DNA of 7,042 nucleotides from an uncultured Haemophilus sp. (GCF_937976265.1 NZ_CALJRX010000318.1:1-7042), one strand, 5' to 3'; positions 1-6,096 are shown, counted from the first letter of the stretch. Notes: a model not told the origin generated them from the letters alone. Program-made: numbers and translations.

Positions 1-337
1 TATTGGAGACGAAAGCATCGCGCGGATCTTCACGTTTACAGATCACACTTAAGCCTAAACCTTCTGGAAATTCCATCGGTACATCTTTCATTGAATGGAC
101 GGCAATATCGGCACGTTTTTCAAGTAAAGCGTTTTCTAACTCTTTAACAAATAAGCCTTTTCCACCAATTTTAGCCAAAGGGGAATCTAAGATTACATCA
201 CCTTTTGTCACCATCGGAACTAATTCAACAGAAAGTGTTGGGTGAAATTTTTCTAATTGATCTTTCACAAAATTTGCCTGCCAAAGTGCTAAAGGGCTTT
301 GACGAGTCGCAATTTTTAAGGTTTTAAGTACTGCCAT
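1..337 (-). CDS. hemC: Porphobilinogen deaminase (hydroxymethylbilane synthase), N-terminal 112 residues, cut by window edge
   Basis: Cytoplasmic heme-pathway enzyme that joins four porphobilinogen units into hydroxymethylbilane. Reading the minus strand from the ATG at 337-335 gives 112 residues of domain 1. Family hallmarks seen are IATRQSPLALWQ (residues 9-20, with the substrate-binding Arg at 12), KIGGKGLFVKELE (56-68) and DIAVHSMKDVP (77-87). Asp85 in the last motif matches the catalytic Asp84 of E. coli HemC. EDPRDAFVSN (103-112) ends at the window edge. The cysteine that carries the dipyrromethane cofactor lies in the C-terminal part and cannot be checked. The start fits the usual short lead before the first strand, but I see no good Shine-Dalgarno sequence before it. 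It is divergent from cyaA, the same arrangement as in E. coli. Identification is very secure; completeness is unknown. Confidence 0.97.
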   Translation of the reverse strand, partial: MAVLKTLKIATRQSPLALWQANFVKDQLEKFHPTLSVELVPMVTKGDVILDSPLAKIGGKGLFVKELENALLEKRADIAVHSMKDVPMEFPEGLGLSVICKREDPRDAFVSN

Positions 338-364
338 AAATACCGCTGATTTTAAATAGAAATA

Positions 365-390
365 TGCCCTATGCTACCATTTTTAGGGCA
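365..390. repeat. Perfect 7-bp inverted repeat in the hemC-cyaA gap
   Basis: TGCCCTA (365-371) and TAGGGCA (384-390) are perfect inverted arms separated by 12 bp. The GC-rich arms stand out in an AT-rich gap and cover the spacer and -10 of the proposed hemC promoter. It could be an operator or a small hairpin. There is no long T-run on either side that would make it a good terminator. Confidence 0.5.
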
Positions 391-399
391 AAAAGTCAG
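371..399 (-). promoter_or_regulatory. Candidate hemC promoter
   Basis: On the minus strand, CTGACT (399-394, 4 of 6 matches to the -35 consensus) is followed after 17 bp by TAGCAT (376-371, 4 of 6 to the -10). Transcription would start near 364, giving a leader of about 27 nt before the hemC ATG. The -10 lies within the inverted repeat at 365-390. Inferred from sequence only. Confidence 0.4.
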
Positions 400-412
400 A
401 TCATTTAAATTT

Positions 413-441
413 TTGATTTCTGATGAGCTAAGTGGTACAGT
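413..441 (+). promoter_or_regulatory. Candidate cyaA promoter with extended -10
   Basis: TTGATT (413-418, 4 of 6 to the -35) and TACAGT (436-441, 4 of 6 to the -10) are 17 bp apart. TGG directly before the -10 (433-435) supplies the TGn of an extended -10. The start would be near 448, about 26 nt before the TTG start codon. I could not find a convincing CRP box overlapping it, although E. coli cyaA is repressed by CRP at its promoter. Confidence 0.45.
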
Positions 442-473
442 AATATCAGTTATATGGTCATAGGTAGGAAGCC

Positions 474-2978
474 TTGAAATACGATCTCACTCAAGCCCGA
501 AAATGTATCGAAACTCTAGATAAACGTCGTTTTGATCGTGCATTGTTGGGCTCTGGTGATGCATTCCGACACATCGTCTCTTTGGTGCCGCTGTTGTTGC
601 ATCTTAATCATCCAGCTCTGCCGGGTTATGTGGAAGATGCCCCTGCAGGCATTGCCGATTTTATCCTTTCCAATTATCAGCAAAATTTTCTCTCAAAAGA
701 ACATCCCGAACTTGTCGAAGACGTGCAAAGTGCGGTCAGTTCTGATGCTGTTTTTTCACCGCTCTTAGGTGTTTATGTGATGGGCAGTTTTGGCTCCATT
801 AGCCAAACCTCAGCTTCGGATTTAGATATTTGGGTGTGCCACCAAGACGAACTGTCTGAACAAGATCAACAACGTTTGGCAGAAAAAACGAAGAAAATTA
901 GCCAATGGGTATCCACATTTCATGTGGAAATGCATTTTTATCTGATGACGCAAAAACGCTTCCGTAATGAGCGTTATTCCGATCCATTAACCAAAGAAAA
1001 CAGCGGCTCAGCTCAATATATGTTGCTGTTGGAAGAATTTTATCGCTCCGCTGTACGTCTTGCGGGTAAACCATTATTGTGGCTGCACTTGTGGGTGGAA
1101 GATGAAAAGCAATATGAGACCGAAGTTGCTCGTTTAGTCGCGGTTGGTGAGCTTAATCCAAATGATTGGGTAGATTTTGGTGGATTGGGGCAATTCTCTG
1201 CGAGCGAATATTTCGGTGCAAGCTTATGGCAACTTTATAAAGGTATTGATTCACCGTATAAATCGGTGATGAAAATCTTATTGTTGGAAACCTATGCCCA
1301 AGAATACCCAAATGCCCATTTAATTGCTCGTCAATTTAAAGAAGATTTACTTTCCGGTCGTAGTACCGCTGTACATCATTTCGATCCTTATATTGCGATT
1401 TTAGAGAGAATTAGCCAATATTTGACCGCACATTCAGAATTTAAGCGTCTTGATTTTGTACGTTCTTGTTTTTACGTGAAAGCCACAGAAGACTTTGCGT
1501 TATATCACGCGTCAAACTGGCGTATTTCTTATATGAAAATGATGGCCAAAGAATGGGGTTGGTCAAAAGAACGTATTGAAGAATTAGATCAGCGCCCAAA
1601 TTGGAAAATCAAACGGGTGAAAGAAAGTCACAATAATTTGGTGAATTTCTTGATGATGAGTTATCGAAATCTAGTGGATTTTGCACGCAAACATAAAATT
1701 AATTCTAGCGTGATTCCGCAAGATATTACGGTGCTTTCTCGCAAACTTTATACTGCCTTTGAAGAATTACCGGGTAAAATTACATTACTAAACTCGCAAA
1801 TTTCCTATAACTTAACAGAAGAACACCTCACGTTCATCGAAGTTCACGGCAATAAGCGCTTTAAAGATGGGTGGTATATGGTGAATCAGCCGCCACACCA
1901 CATTATGTTCTCGAAAGAACGTGTGATTGAATACGGTGAAAGTTTAAATAAAGTGGTCGCATGGGCTTATTTTAATCGCTTATTGACGGCTGAAACTCGT
2001 TTGCACTTAATCAGTCAAAATATCGACCAACTCACTTTACGTAATTTTGTCGCCGATTTACGGTTGTTTTTTCCACATACAAATGCTCAAGCGCCAACAA
2101 ATGAAGCGCTTTCGTCCCAATGTGAAATCCGCGATCTATTTATTGCAGTGAACTTAGTGAATGACCCAACAGCACAAGTCGAAGAACTTAAATCCAATAT
2201 TTCACCAAGTGATTTATTTAGTTTTGGTCAATTAGAACAGAGTTTGGTCGGCAGCATTGATTTCACTTACCGTAATGTGTGGAATGAAATTCGAACCTTA
2301 CATTTTGAAGGCCAAAATGCGATTTTGCTTGCCCTAAAAGTGCTTTCTAATAAAATTGAACAAGGTGTAAATCAGCCGCGTTCTTTGCAGGTTTTCTGTT
2401 ACAGTAAACACTACAACCGCACATTGCGAAACTTGGTGAGTGTACTCGTAAACCGTTGTATCAGCATTCAATTAGGGGATAGCCGCCCAACAACCCATTC
2501 TCGTCTGCGTGTAGCAGGGAAAAACTGGCAATTCTTCTTTGAAGAAAAAGGGATCAGTTTGCAACCTATTGAAGGTGGAAAAGAAAGTGCGGACAATTTT
2601 GAAGACGTTTTACCAACGCAGTTGGAAGAGAAAGAGATTATCCCAGAAGCCCGTCGATATCCACCTGAAATTGATTTGTTTGCCAGTGAAGGTTTTTTAC
2701 AATTCTTCTTTGAAGATAATGCTGATAATAGCTTTAACGTCTATTTGTTAGATGAGAAGAACCGTCTCGAAATTTATCGTCAATGTGAAGGTTCGAAAGA
2801 TGATAAAGTACGCGAAATAAATCGTATTTATCAATCGCTTGGCTCAAATGATTGTGAAAATCCGTATAAAATGGTGCAACGGAATTTTAATTATCCGCAA
2901 TTTTATCAATTGCACTCAACAGAAAGCGGCATGCGTATTATGCCGTTCAAATTTAAAAGCAAAAGGACTTGCGAATAG
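474..2978 (+). CDS. cyaA: Class I adenylate cyclase, complete, TTG start
   Basis: Makes cAMP from ATP. cAMP with CRP controls carbon use and, in Haemophilus, natural competence. The 834-residue length is close to the 848 of E. coli CyaA. The N-terminal catalytic domain shows the nucleotidyltransferase motif GS (104-105) followed by DLD (Asp116 and Asp118, matching E. coli Asp114/Asp116). Class I signatures are EYFGASLWQLYK (245-256) and YRNVWNEIRTLHFEG (599-613). The C-terminal part, including FASEGFLQFFFED (736-748), corresponds to the regulatory region through which PTS enzyme IIA-Glc acts in enterics. The start is TTG at 474-476, preceded by AGGA (466-469) only 4 nt away. E. coli cyaA also uses UUG, thought to keep expression low. 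The sequence begins MKYDLTQARK, in line with Haemophilus homologues, and no better in-frame ATG lies upstream. The frame is intact. No clear terminator follows the stop. Confidence 0.98.
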   Translation: MKYDLTQARKCIETLDKRRFDRALLGSGDAFRHIVSLVPLLLHLNHPALPGYVEDAPAGIADFILSNYQQNFLSKEHPELVEDVQSAVSSDAVFSPLLGVYVMGSFGSISQTSASDLDIWVCHQDELSEQDQQRLAEKTKKISQWVSTFHVEMHFYLMTQKRFRNERYSDPLTKENSGSAQYMLLLEEFYRSAVRLAGKPLLWLHLWVEDEKQYETEVARLVAVGELNPNDWVDFGGLGQFSASEYFGASLWQLYKGIDSPYKSVMKILLLETYAQEYPNAHLIARQFKEDLLSGRSTAVHHFDPYIAILERISQYLTAHSEFKRLDFVRSCFYVKATEDFALYHASNWRISYMKMMAKEWGWSKERIEELDQRPNWKIKRVKESHNNLVNFLMMSYRNLVDFARKHKINSSVIPQDITVLSRKLYTAFEELPGKITLLNSQISYNLTEEHLTFIEVHGNKRFKDGWYMVNQPPHHIMFSKERVIEYGESLNKVVAWAYFNRLLTAETRLHLISQNIDQLTLRNFVADLRLFFPHTNAQAPTNEALSSQCEIRDLFIAVNLVNDPTAQVEELKSNISPSDLFSFGQLEQSLVGSIDFTYRNVWNEIRTLHFEGQNAILLALKVLSNKIEQGVNQPRSLQVFCYSKHYNRTLRNLVSVLVNRCISIQLGDSRPTTHSRLRVAGKNWQFFFEEKGISLQPIEGGKESADNFEDVLPTQLEEKEIIPEARRYPPEIDLFASEGFLQFFFEDNADNSFNVYLLDEKNRLEIYRQCEGSKDDKVREINRIYQSLGSNDCENPYKMVQRNFNYPQFYQLHSTESGMRIMPFKFKSKRTCE
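728..736 (+). repeat. DNA-uptake signal sequence (USS) core in cyaA
   Basis: Perfect AAGTGCGGT core, the only perfect copy in cyaA. It is read in the frame that encodes Ser-Ala-Val (residues 86-88), in the poorly conserved stretch before the catalytic motif. Confidence 0.85.
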
Positions 2979-2997
2979 CTAAATCAAAAAGCATGGT

Positions 2998-3011
2998 TTG
3001 AGATAAATCAA
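2998..3011 (+). promoter_or_regulatory. Putative FNR (anaerobic regulator) box upstream of narP
   Basis: TTGAG-ATAA-ATCAA matches the FNR consensus TTGAT-N4-ATCAA at 9 of 10 positions. Its centre (about 3004.5) lies 61-63 bp upstream of the start expected from the promoter-like sequence at 3032-3060, a class I activator position. FNR and NarP jointly control anaerobic respiration genes, so FNR control of narP would make sense. Motif match only. Confidence 0.5.
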
Positions 3012-3019
3012 ATTTATCT
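3001..3019. repeat. 19-bp perfect palindrome overlapping the FNR-like box
   Basis: AGATAAAT (3001-3008) and ATTTATCT (3012-3019) are perfect inverted arms around a CAA centre. The palindrome is AT-rich and lies 20 bp after the cyaA stop. It is not a strong terminator, having no GC stem and no T-tract, so a regulator-binding site is possible. Confidence 0.4.
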
Positions 3020-3031
3020 GCAAATTATGCA

Positions 3032-3060
3032 TTGGAAGATAGGCAAAATCCCGATAGAAT
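3032..3060 (+). promoter_or_regulatory. Candidate upstream narP promoter (P1)
   Basis: TTGGAA (3032-3037, 4 of 6) and TAGAAT (3055-3060, 5 of 6) are exactly 17 bp apart. A start near 3066-3068 would give a leader of about 90 nt. The FNR-like box upstream is positioned for class I activation of this promoter. Confidence 0.4.
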
Positions 3061-3099
3061 CCCTCATTCGAAAATCTATTGAGAAATAATCTAAGGCTG

Positions 3100-3128
3100 T
3101 GGACGTTTTTGCCTTCAGGCGATAGAAT
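3100..3128 (+). promoter_or_regulatory. Candidate proximal narP promoter (P2)
   Basis: TGGACG (3100-3105, 4 of 6) and TAGAAT (3123-3128, 5 of 6) are 17 bp apart. The -10 sits in the same octamer, GATAGAAT, as that of P1 (3053-3060 and 3121-3128). A start near 3135 leaves a leader of about 22 nt containing the ribosome binding site. Confidence 0.4.
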
Positions 3129-3156
3129 GGTGTCCGCTTATCTCTTGGAGAATATT

Positions 3157-3786
3157 ATGCAAGAAAAGTTAAAAGTATTAATTATCGACGACCATCCATT
3201 AATGCGTCGTGGTATCAAACAATTAGTTGAATTAGAAGAGAATTTTGAAGTTGTCGCTGATGTAGGAAGCGGTACAGAAGGCATTTCCATTGCGATTCAA
3301 GAATCCCCAGATTTAATTATTTTAGATCTGAATATGAAAGGTCTTTCTGGTTTAGATACCCTTAAAGGCTTGCGTGCAGAAGGTATTGATGCACGAATTT
3401 TGATCTTAACCGTGTCTGATGCGAAAAATGATATTTTCACTCTCATCGATGCGGGTGCTGATGGCTATTTATTGAAAGATACTGAGCCAGATGTGCTCCT
3501 TGAGCAAATTAAACGTATTGCACAAGGTGAAGTGATTTTAAGTGATTCGATTAAAAATCTTCTTTTAGAACGCAAACATACCGTTGATCCAATGGATTCA
3601 CTCACCGATCGTGAAATGGATGTATTACGTTTAATCGCGACAGGTTTATCGAATAAACAAATTGCAGGCCAACTTTTCATTTCTGAAGAAACGGTTAAAG
3701 TACACATCCGTAACTTACTTCGTAAACTTAACGTTCACTCACGCGTTGCAGCAACCGTCTTGTTCTTTGAGCGAAATGGTCGATAG
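3157..3786 (+). CDS. narP: Nitrate/nitrite response regulator, NarL/FixJ family
   Basis: Cytoplasmic DNA-binding regulator that, once phosphorylated by the nitrate/nitrite sensor kinase NarQ, switches anaerobic respiratory genes. It has 209 residues, close to E. coli NarP (215). The receiver domain (about 5-122) contains acidic residues Asp11 and Asp12, phosphoacceptor Asp57 (in LIILDLNM), Thr85 and Lys107. The LuxR-type helix-turn-helix (about 148-205) includes LTDREMDVLRLIATGLSNKQ and the recognition-helix region SEETVKVHIRNLLRKL. The ATG at 3157 is preferred because TTGGAG (3145-3150) lies 6 nt before it and the protein then begins MQEKLKVLIIDDHP. Starting at 3079 would add 26 unconserved residues. 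No sensor kinase gene is adjacent, as is also true of narP in E. coli. NarL is the main alternative name; the lack of narX/narK neighbours and the length favour NarP. Confidence 0.93.
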   Translation: MQEKLKVLIIDDHPLMRRGIKQLVELEENFEVVADVGSGTEGISIAIQESPDLIILDLNMKGLSGLDTLKGLRAEGIDARILILTVSDAKNDIFTLIDAGADGYLLKDTEPDVLLEQIKRIAQGEVILSDSIKNLLLERKHTVDPMDSLTDREMDVLRLIATGLSNKQIAGQLFISEETVKVHIRNLLRKLNVHSRVAATVLFFERNGR

Positions 3787-3802
3787 GTAAGATTCAAACG
3801 AT

Positions 3803-3833
3803 AAAAAAGAGCGGTTTTCTAACCGCTCTTTTT
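3803..3833. terminator. Bidirectional rho-independent terminator between narP and yibQ
   Basis: A perfect 9-bp stem, AGAGCGGTT (3808-3816) with AACCGCTCT (3821-3829), closes a TTCT loop. It has T-runs on both strands (3829-3833 on plus; the complement of 3803-3808 on minus). It serves the convergent narP and yibQ ends and abuts the yibQ stop codon at 3835. It is not a USS pair: the core reads GAGCGGTT, not AAGTGCGGT. Confidence 0.93.
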
Positions 3834-3834
3834 G

Positions 3835-4677
3835 TTATCTCGGCACGCCTCTCAATAAAGGGATTGGCTCAAACGGTGCCACTGAAGTTGGCGCAGGAAT
3901 ATCATTAAAAATTAAGATAAATGGTTTAGGTGGCAAGATTTTTTCATTTCGCCATAAACTGCCCATACCTACTAATTGAATATCATCGGGTAAATTTTTT
4001 ATTCCCGCTTTTAATACGGCTACGGTGTTTGGACGAGGGTGCCCAATAGCAATGGCTGTGCCATGTTTACGAGCATATTGAATGGCATTCTGAAATTGGC
4101 GTTGCACGTCCGCTAAATTATCACTGTCATCTAAAAAGATGTGGCGATCTAATACACGTACGCCTTGTTCTTTTGCTATTTTCCCTGCGACTGATTTTCC
4201 GATAGTACGACTATCTAAAAAGAATAAATGCTGCTCGCGAAGTGCGGTCATTAAATAAGTCATTAATGTGGCATCGGCCGTGGCTGCACTGCCCATATGA
4301 TTATTCATTCCAATGGCATTTGGCACAATCGATTTCGCTTTTTTCACTCGCTCATTCACTTGCGCTTCGGACAAGCCTAAAGTCAAACCACCTTCCTCAA
4401 TTTTAATATTGCTGACCGGCTGCATCGGCATATGAATAAGAATATCGTGATTTTGCGCTTTCGCTTGTTGATTGCGAATTTTGGCATAGGGCGCAGCAGG
4501 AATGATGGCGACAGAGATTTCCTTTGGCATCGCTAAAATTTCTGCATCTTCTTTCGGATGATAGCCAATGTCATCGATCACAATGGCTAACTTGCCTTGT
4601 GCAAAAGTAAATGCAGAGAAAAGTGCGGTTGAAAAAATAATCGTATTTTTGACCGCACTTTGAAAGAACCTTGCCAT
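3835..4677 (-). CDS. yibQ: YibQ-type divergent polysaccharide deacetylase, secreted
   Basis: A 280-residue protein of the divergent polysaccharide deacetylase family (Pfam Polysacc_deac_2), a NodB-like fold. Its substrate is not established; a peptidoglycan or envelope sugar is usually assumed. A signal peptide (about 1-27, ending FTFAQ-G) places it in the periplasm. Conserved motifs are AIVIDDIG (31-38, with Asp35-Asp36), HMPMQP (82-87), GMNNHMGS (123-130), LDSRT (154-158) and GHPRP (212-216), giving Asp and His residues suited to metal binding. The C-terminus is proline-rich. Its ATG overlaps the envC stop by one base (TAATG), with GGTGGA (4690-4685) 7 nt before it inside envC, so translational coupling is likely. 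The same envC-yibQ order occurs in E. coli. Two inverted USSs lie in its signal-peptide codons, and a third lies at 4240-4248. Confidence 0.9.
   Translation of the reverse strand: MARFFQSAVKNTIIFSTALFSAFTFAQGKLAIVIDDIGYHPKEDAEILAMPKEISVAIIPAAPYAKIRNQQAKAQNHDILIHMPMQPVSNIKIEEGGLTLGLSEAQVNERVKKAKSIVPNAIGMNNHMGSAATADATLMTYLMTALREQHLFFLDSRTIGKSVAGKIAKEQGVRVLDRHIFLDDSDNLADVQRQFQNAIQYARKHGTAIAIGHPRPNTVAVLKAGIKNLPDDIQLVGMGSLWRNEKILPPKPFILIFNDIPAPTSVAPFEPIPLLRGVPR
4240..4248 (+). repeat. USS core inside yibQ
   Basis: Perfect AAGTGCGGT on the plus strand, antisense to yibQ, where it is read as ACCGCACTT and encodes Thr-Ala-Leu (residues 144-146). It stands alone, with no inverted partner nearby. Confidence 0.85.
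4620..4661. repeat. Inverted pair of USSs within yibQ signal-peptide codons
   Basis: AAAGTGCGGT (4620-4629) and ACCGCACTTT (4652-4661) are perfect 10-bp inverted arms around a 22-nt loop. In the yibQ mRNA the arms fall at about codons 6-9 and 16-20. The pair encodes Ser-Ala-Val and Thr-Ala-Leu within the signal peptide. No T-tract follows as in a terminator, so it is probably a coding USS pair that could still fold in the transcript. Confidence 0.85.
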
Positions 4678-5909
4678 TATTTAATCCACCCAGCCGGATT
4701 CACAGGCACGCCTTTACGGCTAATTCCAAAGTAAAGTGCCGGTTTAGAGAGCTCACCCGTATTCCCCACTTGTGCGATGGTTTGCCCCGCAGACACAAGC
4801 TGACCTTGTTTCACAAATACCGCTTGGTTGAAACCATACAAACTCAAGTCGCTGTCGCCGTGTTTTATAATCACCATATAACCATAGCCATTAAGATGAC
4901 CCGCTAGAATAACACGACCACTTGCAATGGCTTTTACCGCTGTACCCATTGGTGCGCCGATAACCATACCTTTCCAGCGCACTTCGCCTGCTTGGATTGA
5001 ACCAAAGGAATGTAATGTCGGACCAGAAACCGGGCGACTGTATTGACGAGCTGCGGTACCTAAACCACTGGTGCTGTTAATCAACTTACGTTCTTGATCG
5101 GTTGGTTGATAAGGTTTTGAGGTCCGTTTTTCTTCCGCTTGTTTTTTCTGAGCAAGGGCTTCACGCTCACGTTGTTCTTGTTGGCGAGCGGCTTGTTCTG
5201 CACGTTGAATTTCTTGGCGAAGGGCATTTTCGTTCGCTTTCAACGTTTCCAGCTTATTCTGATCTTTCGTTAAGTTTTTGTTGAGTTCATTTAACGTAGA
5301 TTGGCGTTCTTGTTGCGCTTTTTGTAATTCTTGCTGCTGTTTCTTTTGCGTAGAAAGTTGATCGCGATGATTTTTTTGTTGCCCTGAAATCGCTTCACGT
5401 TGTTTCGCTAAATTCTCTTGTGTCGCTTTCAGATTGTTAATCATATCGATGCGAACTTGATTTAAGTGCTGATAATACACTTTCATGCGTTCCGCTTTTT
5501 TCGCATCTTCTGAAAGCATTCTTTCCAAGGTAGAAGGATTGACACCTGAGCGATAAATGGCATCTATTTGTTGTGCGAGCTTCGCTTTTTGTACGCGCTC
5601 TTGCTTTTCTAATTGTTTGATTTGTTTTTCGGTTTCCGCCATTTGCTTGCGGATTTCTTTTAAGCTTAATTCTGTTTCACGTAATTCACCGACAACGCTA
5701 TTAATTTTGCTTTCTTGATCTTTAAGACTGGCTTGGAGTTTAGCTTGTGCGCGTTTTTGCTCGGCGATCTTCGATTCTTGTTGTTTAATTTGTTTTTGAA
5801 TTTGAGTGAGATCGTTGCCTTGCGAGAAAGATGAAAAGCCAAGCAGACCGCAAGCAAAAAGTGCGGTCAGTTTTGATAAGATTTTTTTTCTACAATTGCT
5901 TTGCTGCAT
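4677..5909 (-). CDS. envC: EnvC: periplasmic amidase activator with coiled coil and degenerate LytM domain
   Basis: In E. coli EnvC is recruited by FtsEX to the septum and activates amidases AmiA and AmiB, which split septal peptidoglycan for daughter-cell separation. The 410-residue protein has a signal peptide (about 1-30, n-region CRKKILSK). A long Lys/Gln/Glu-rich coiled coil follows (about 34-262), interrupted near AIYRSGVNPSTLERML (117-132). The C-terminal LytM (M23) domain runs from about 296 to 410, with RWKGMVIGAPMGTAVKAIAS (311-330) and ending NPAGWIK. The M23 zinc ligands are missing: RWKGMVIG stands where HxxxD is expected, and ALYFGI (391-396) replaces HLHFE. It is thus expected to be non-catalytic, like E. 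coli EnvC. The ATG at 5909-5907 gives a sensible n-region, although its Shine-Dalgarno is weak. It is first in an operon with yibQ and divergent from gpmA. The alternative, an active M23 endopeptidase such as MepM, is disfavoured by the lost ligands. Confidence 0.94.
   Translation of the reverse strand: MQQSNCRKKILSKLTALFACGLLGFSSFSQGNDLTQIQKQIKQQESKIAEQKRAQAKLQASLKDQESKINSVVGELRETELSLKEIRKQMAETEKQIKQLEKQERVQKAKLAQQIDAIYRSGVNPSTLERMLSEDAKKAERMKVYYQHLNQVRIDMINNLKATQENLAKQREAISGQQKNHRDQLSTQKKQQQELQKAQQERQSTLNELNKNLTKDQNKLETLKANENALRQEIQRAEQAARQQEQREREALAQKKQAEEKRTSKPYQPTDQERKLINSTSGLGTAARQYSRPVSGPTLHSFGSIQAGEVRWKGMVIGAPMGTAVKAIASGRVILAGHLNGYGYMVIIKHGDSDLSLYGFNQAVFVKQGQLVSAGQTIAQVGNTGELSKPALYFGISRKGVPVNPAGWIK
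5859..5867 (+). repeat. USS core in the envC signal-peptide codons
   Basis: Perfect AAGTGCGGT on the plus strand. In envC it is read as ACCGCACTT and encodes Thr-Ala-Leu (residues 15-17) of the hydrophobic core, KLTALFAC. Confidence 0.85.
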
Positions 5910-5951
5910 ACATCTAAACTTGAGAGAAATTAAGGGACGAATAAAGCTTAA

Positions 5952-5980
5952 ATACTAGCATTATTTTTGAGTGGCTAAAA
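5952..5980 (-). promoter_or_regulatory. Candidate envC-yibQ promoter (extended -10)
   Basis: On the minus strand, TGC (5960-5958) immediately precedes TAGTAT (5957-5952), giving an extended -10 with 4 of 6 matches. The -35 region is poor: at best TTTAGC with a 16-bp spacer. The start would be near 5945, about 36 nt before the envC ATG. Confidence 0.3.
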
Positions 5981-6048
5981 GTTTATAGACGATTTTTTGC
6001 GAAAGATCAGTAAATGCTGCCTTTTTACTTTTAAACATAACGATTTTT

Positions 6049-6057
6049 TGCTATAAC
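6049..6057 (+). promoter_or_regulatory. Candidate gpmA promoter (extended -10)
   Basis: TGC followed by TATAAC (6052-6057, 5 of 6 to the -10) makes a good extended -10. The -35 is weak (TTTTAA at 6029-6034, 17-bp spacer). The start would be near 6064, about 33 nt before the gpmA ATG. Confidence 0.5.
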
Positions 6058-6096
6058 AGAGCCATTCATTTTTTTATTAATACTTAGGAGATCCTT

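Noticed and set aside
3..245. 80-codon plus-strand open frame at the left edge
   Set aside because: It is antisense to hemC, whose protein sequence is unmistakable, and the antisense translation resembles no family.
433..448. Possible CRP site over the cyaA -10
   Set aside because: The halves TGGTA and TATCA, 6 bp apart, match TGTGA/TCACA too poorly to support a call.
3080..3096. Second FNR-like sequence before narP
   Set aside because: The half-sites have the wrong spacing (5 instead of 4) and the right half matches poorly.
3079..3156. Upstream ATG that would extend NarP by 26 residues
   Set aside because: No ribosome binding site precedes it, the extra residues are not family-like, and the ATG at 3157 has a well-placed TTGGAG.
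3808..3829. narP terminator as another USS pair
   Set aside because: The stem reads GAGCGGTT/AACCGCTC and lacks the AAGTGCGGT core.
5841..5858. Possible lipobox in the EnvC signal peptide (LFAC)
   Set aside because: Phe at the -2 position does not fit the lipobox consensus, and the hydrophobic core continues past the cysteine to a standard cleavage region.
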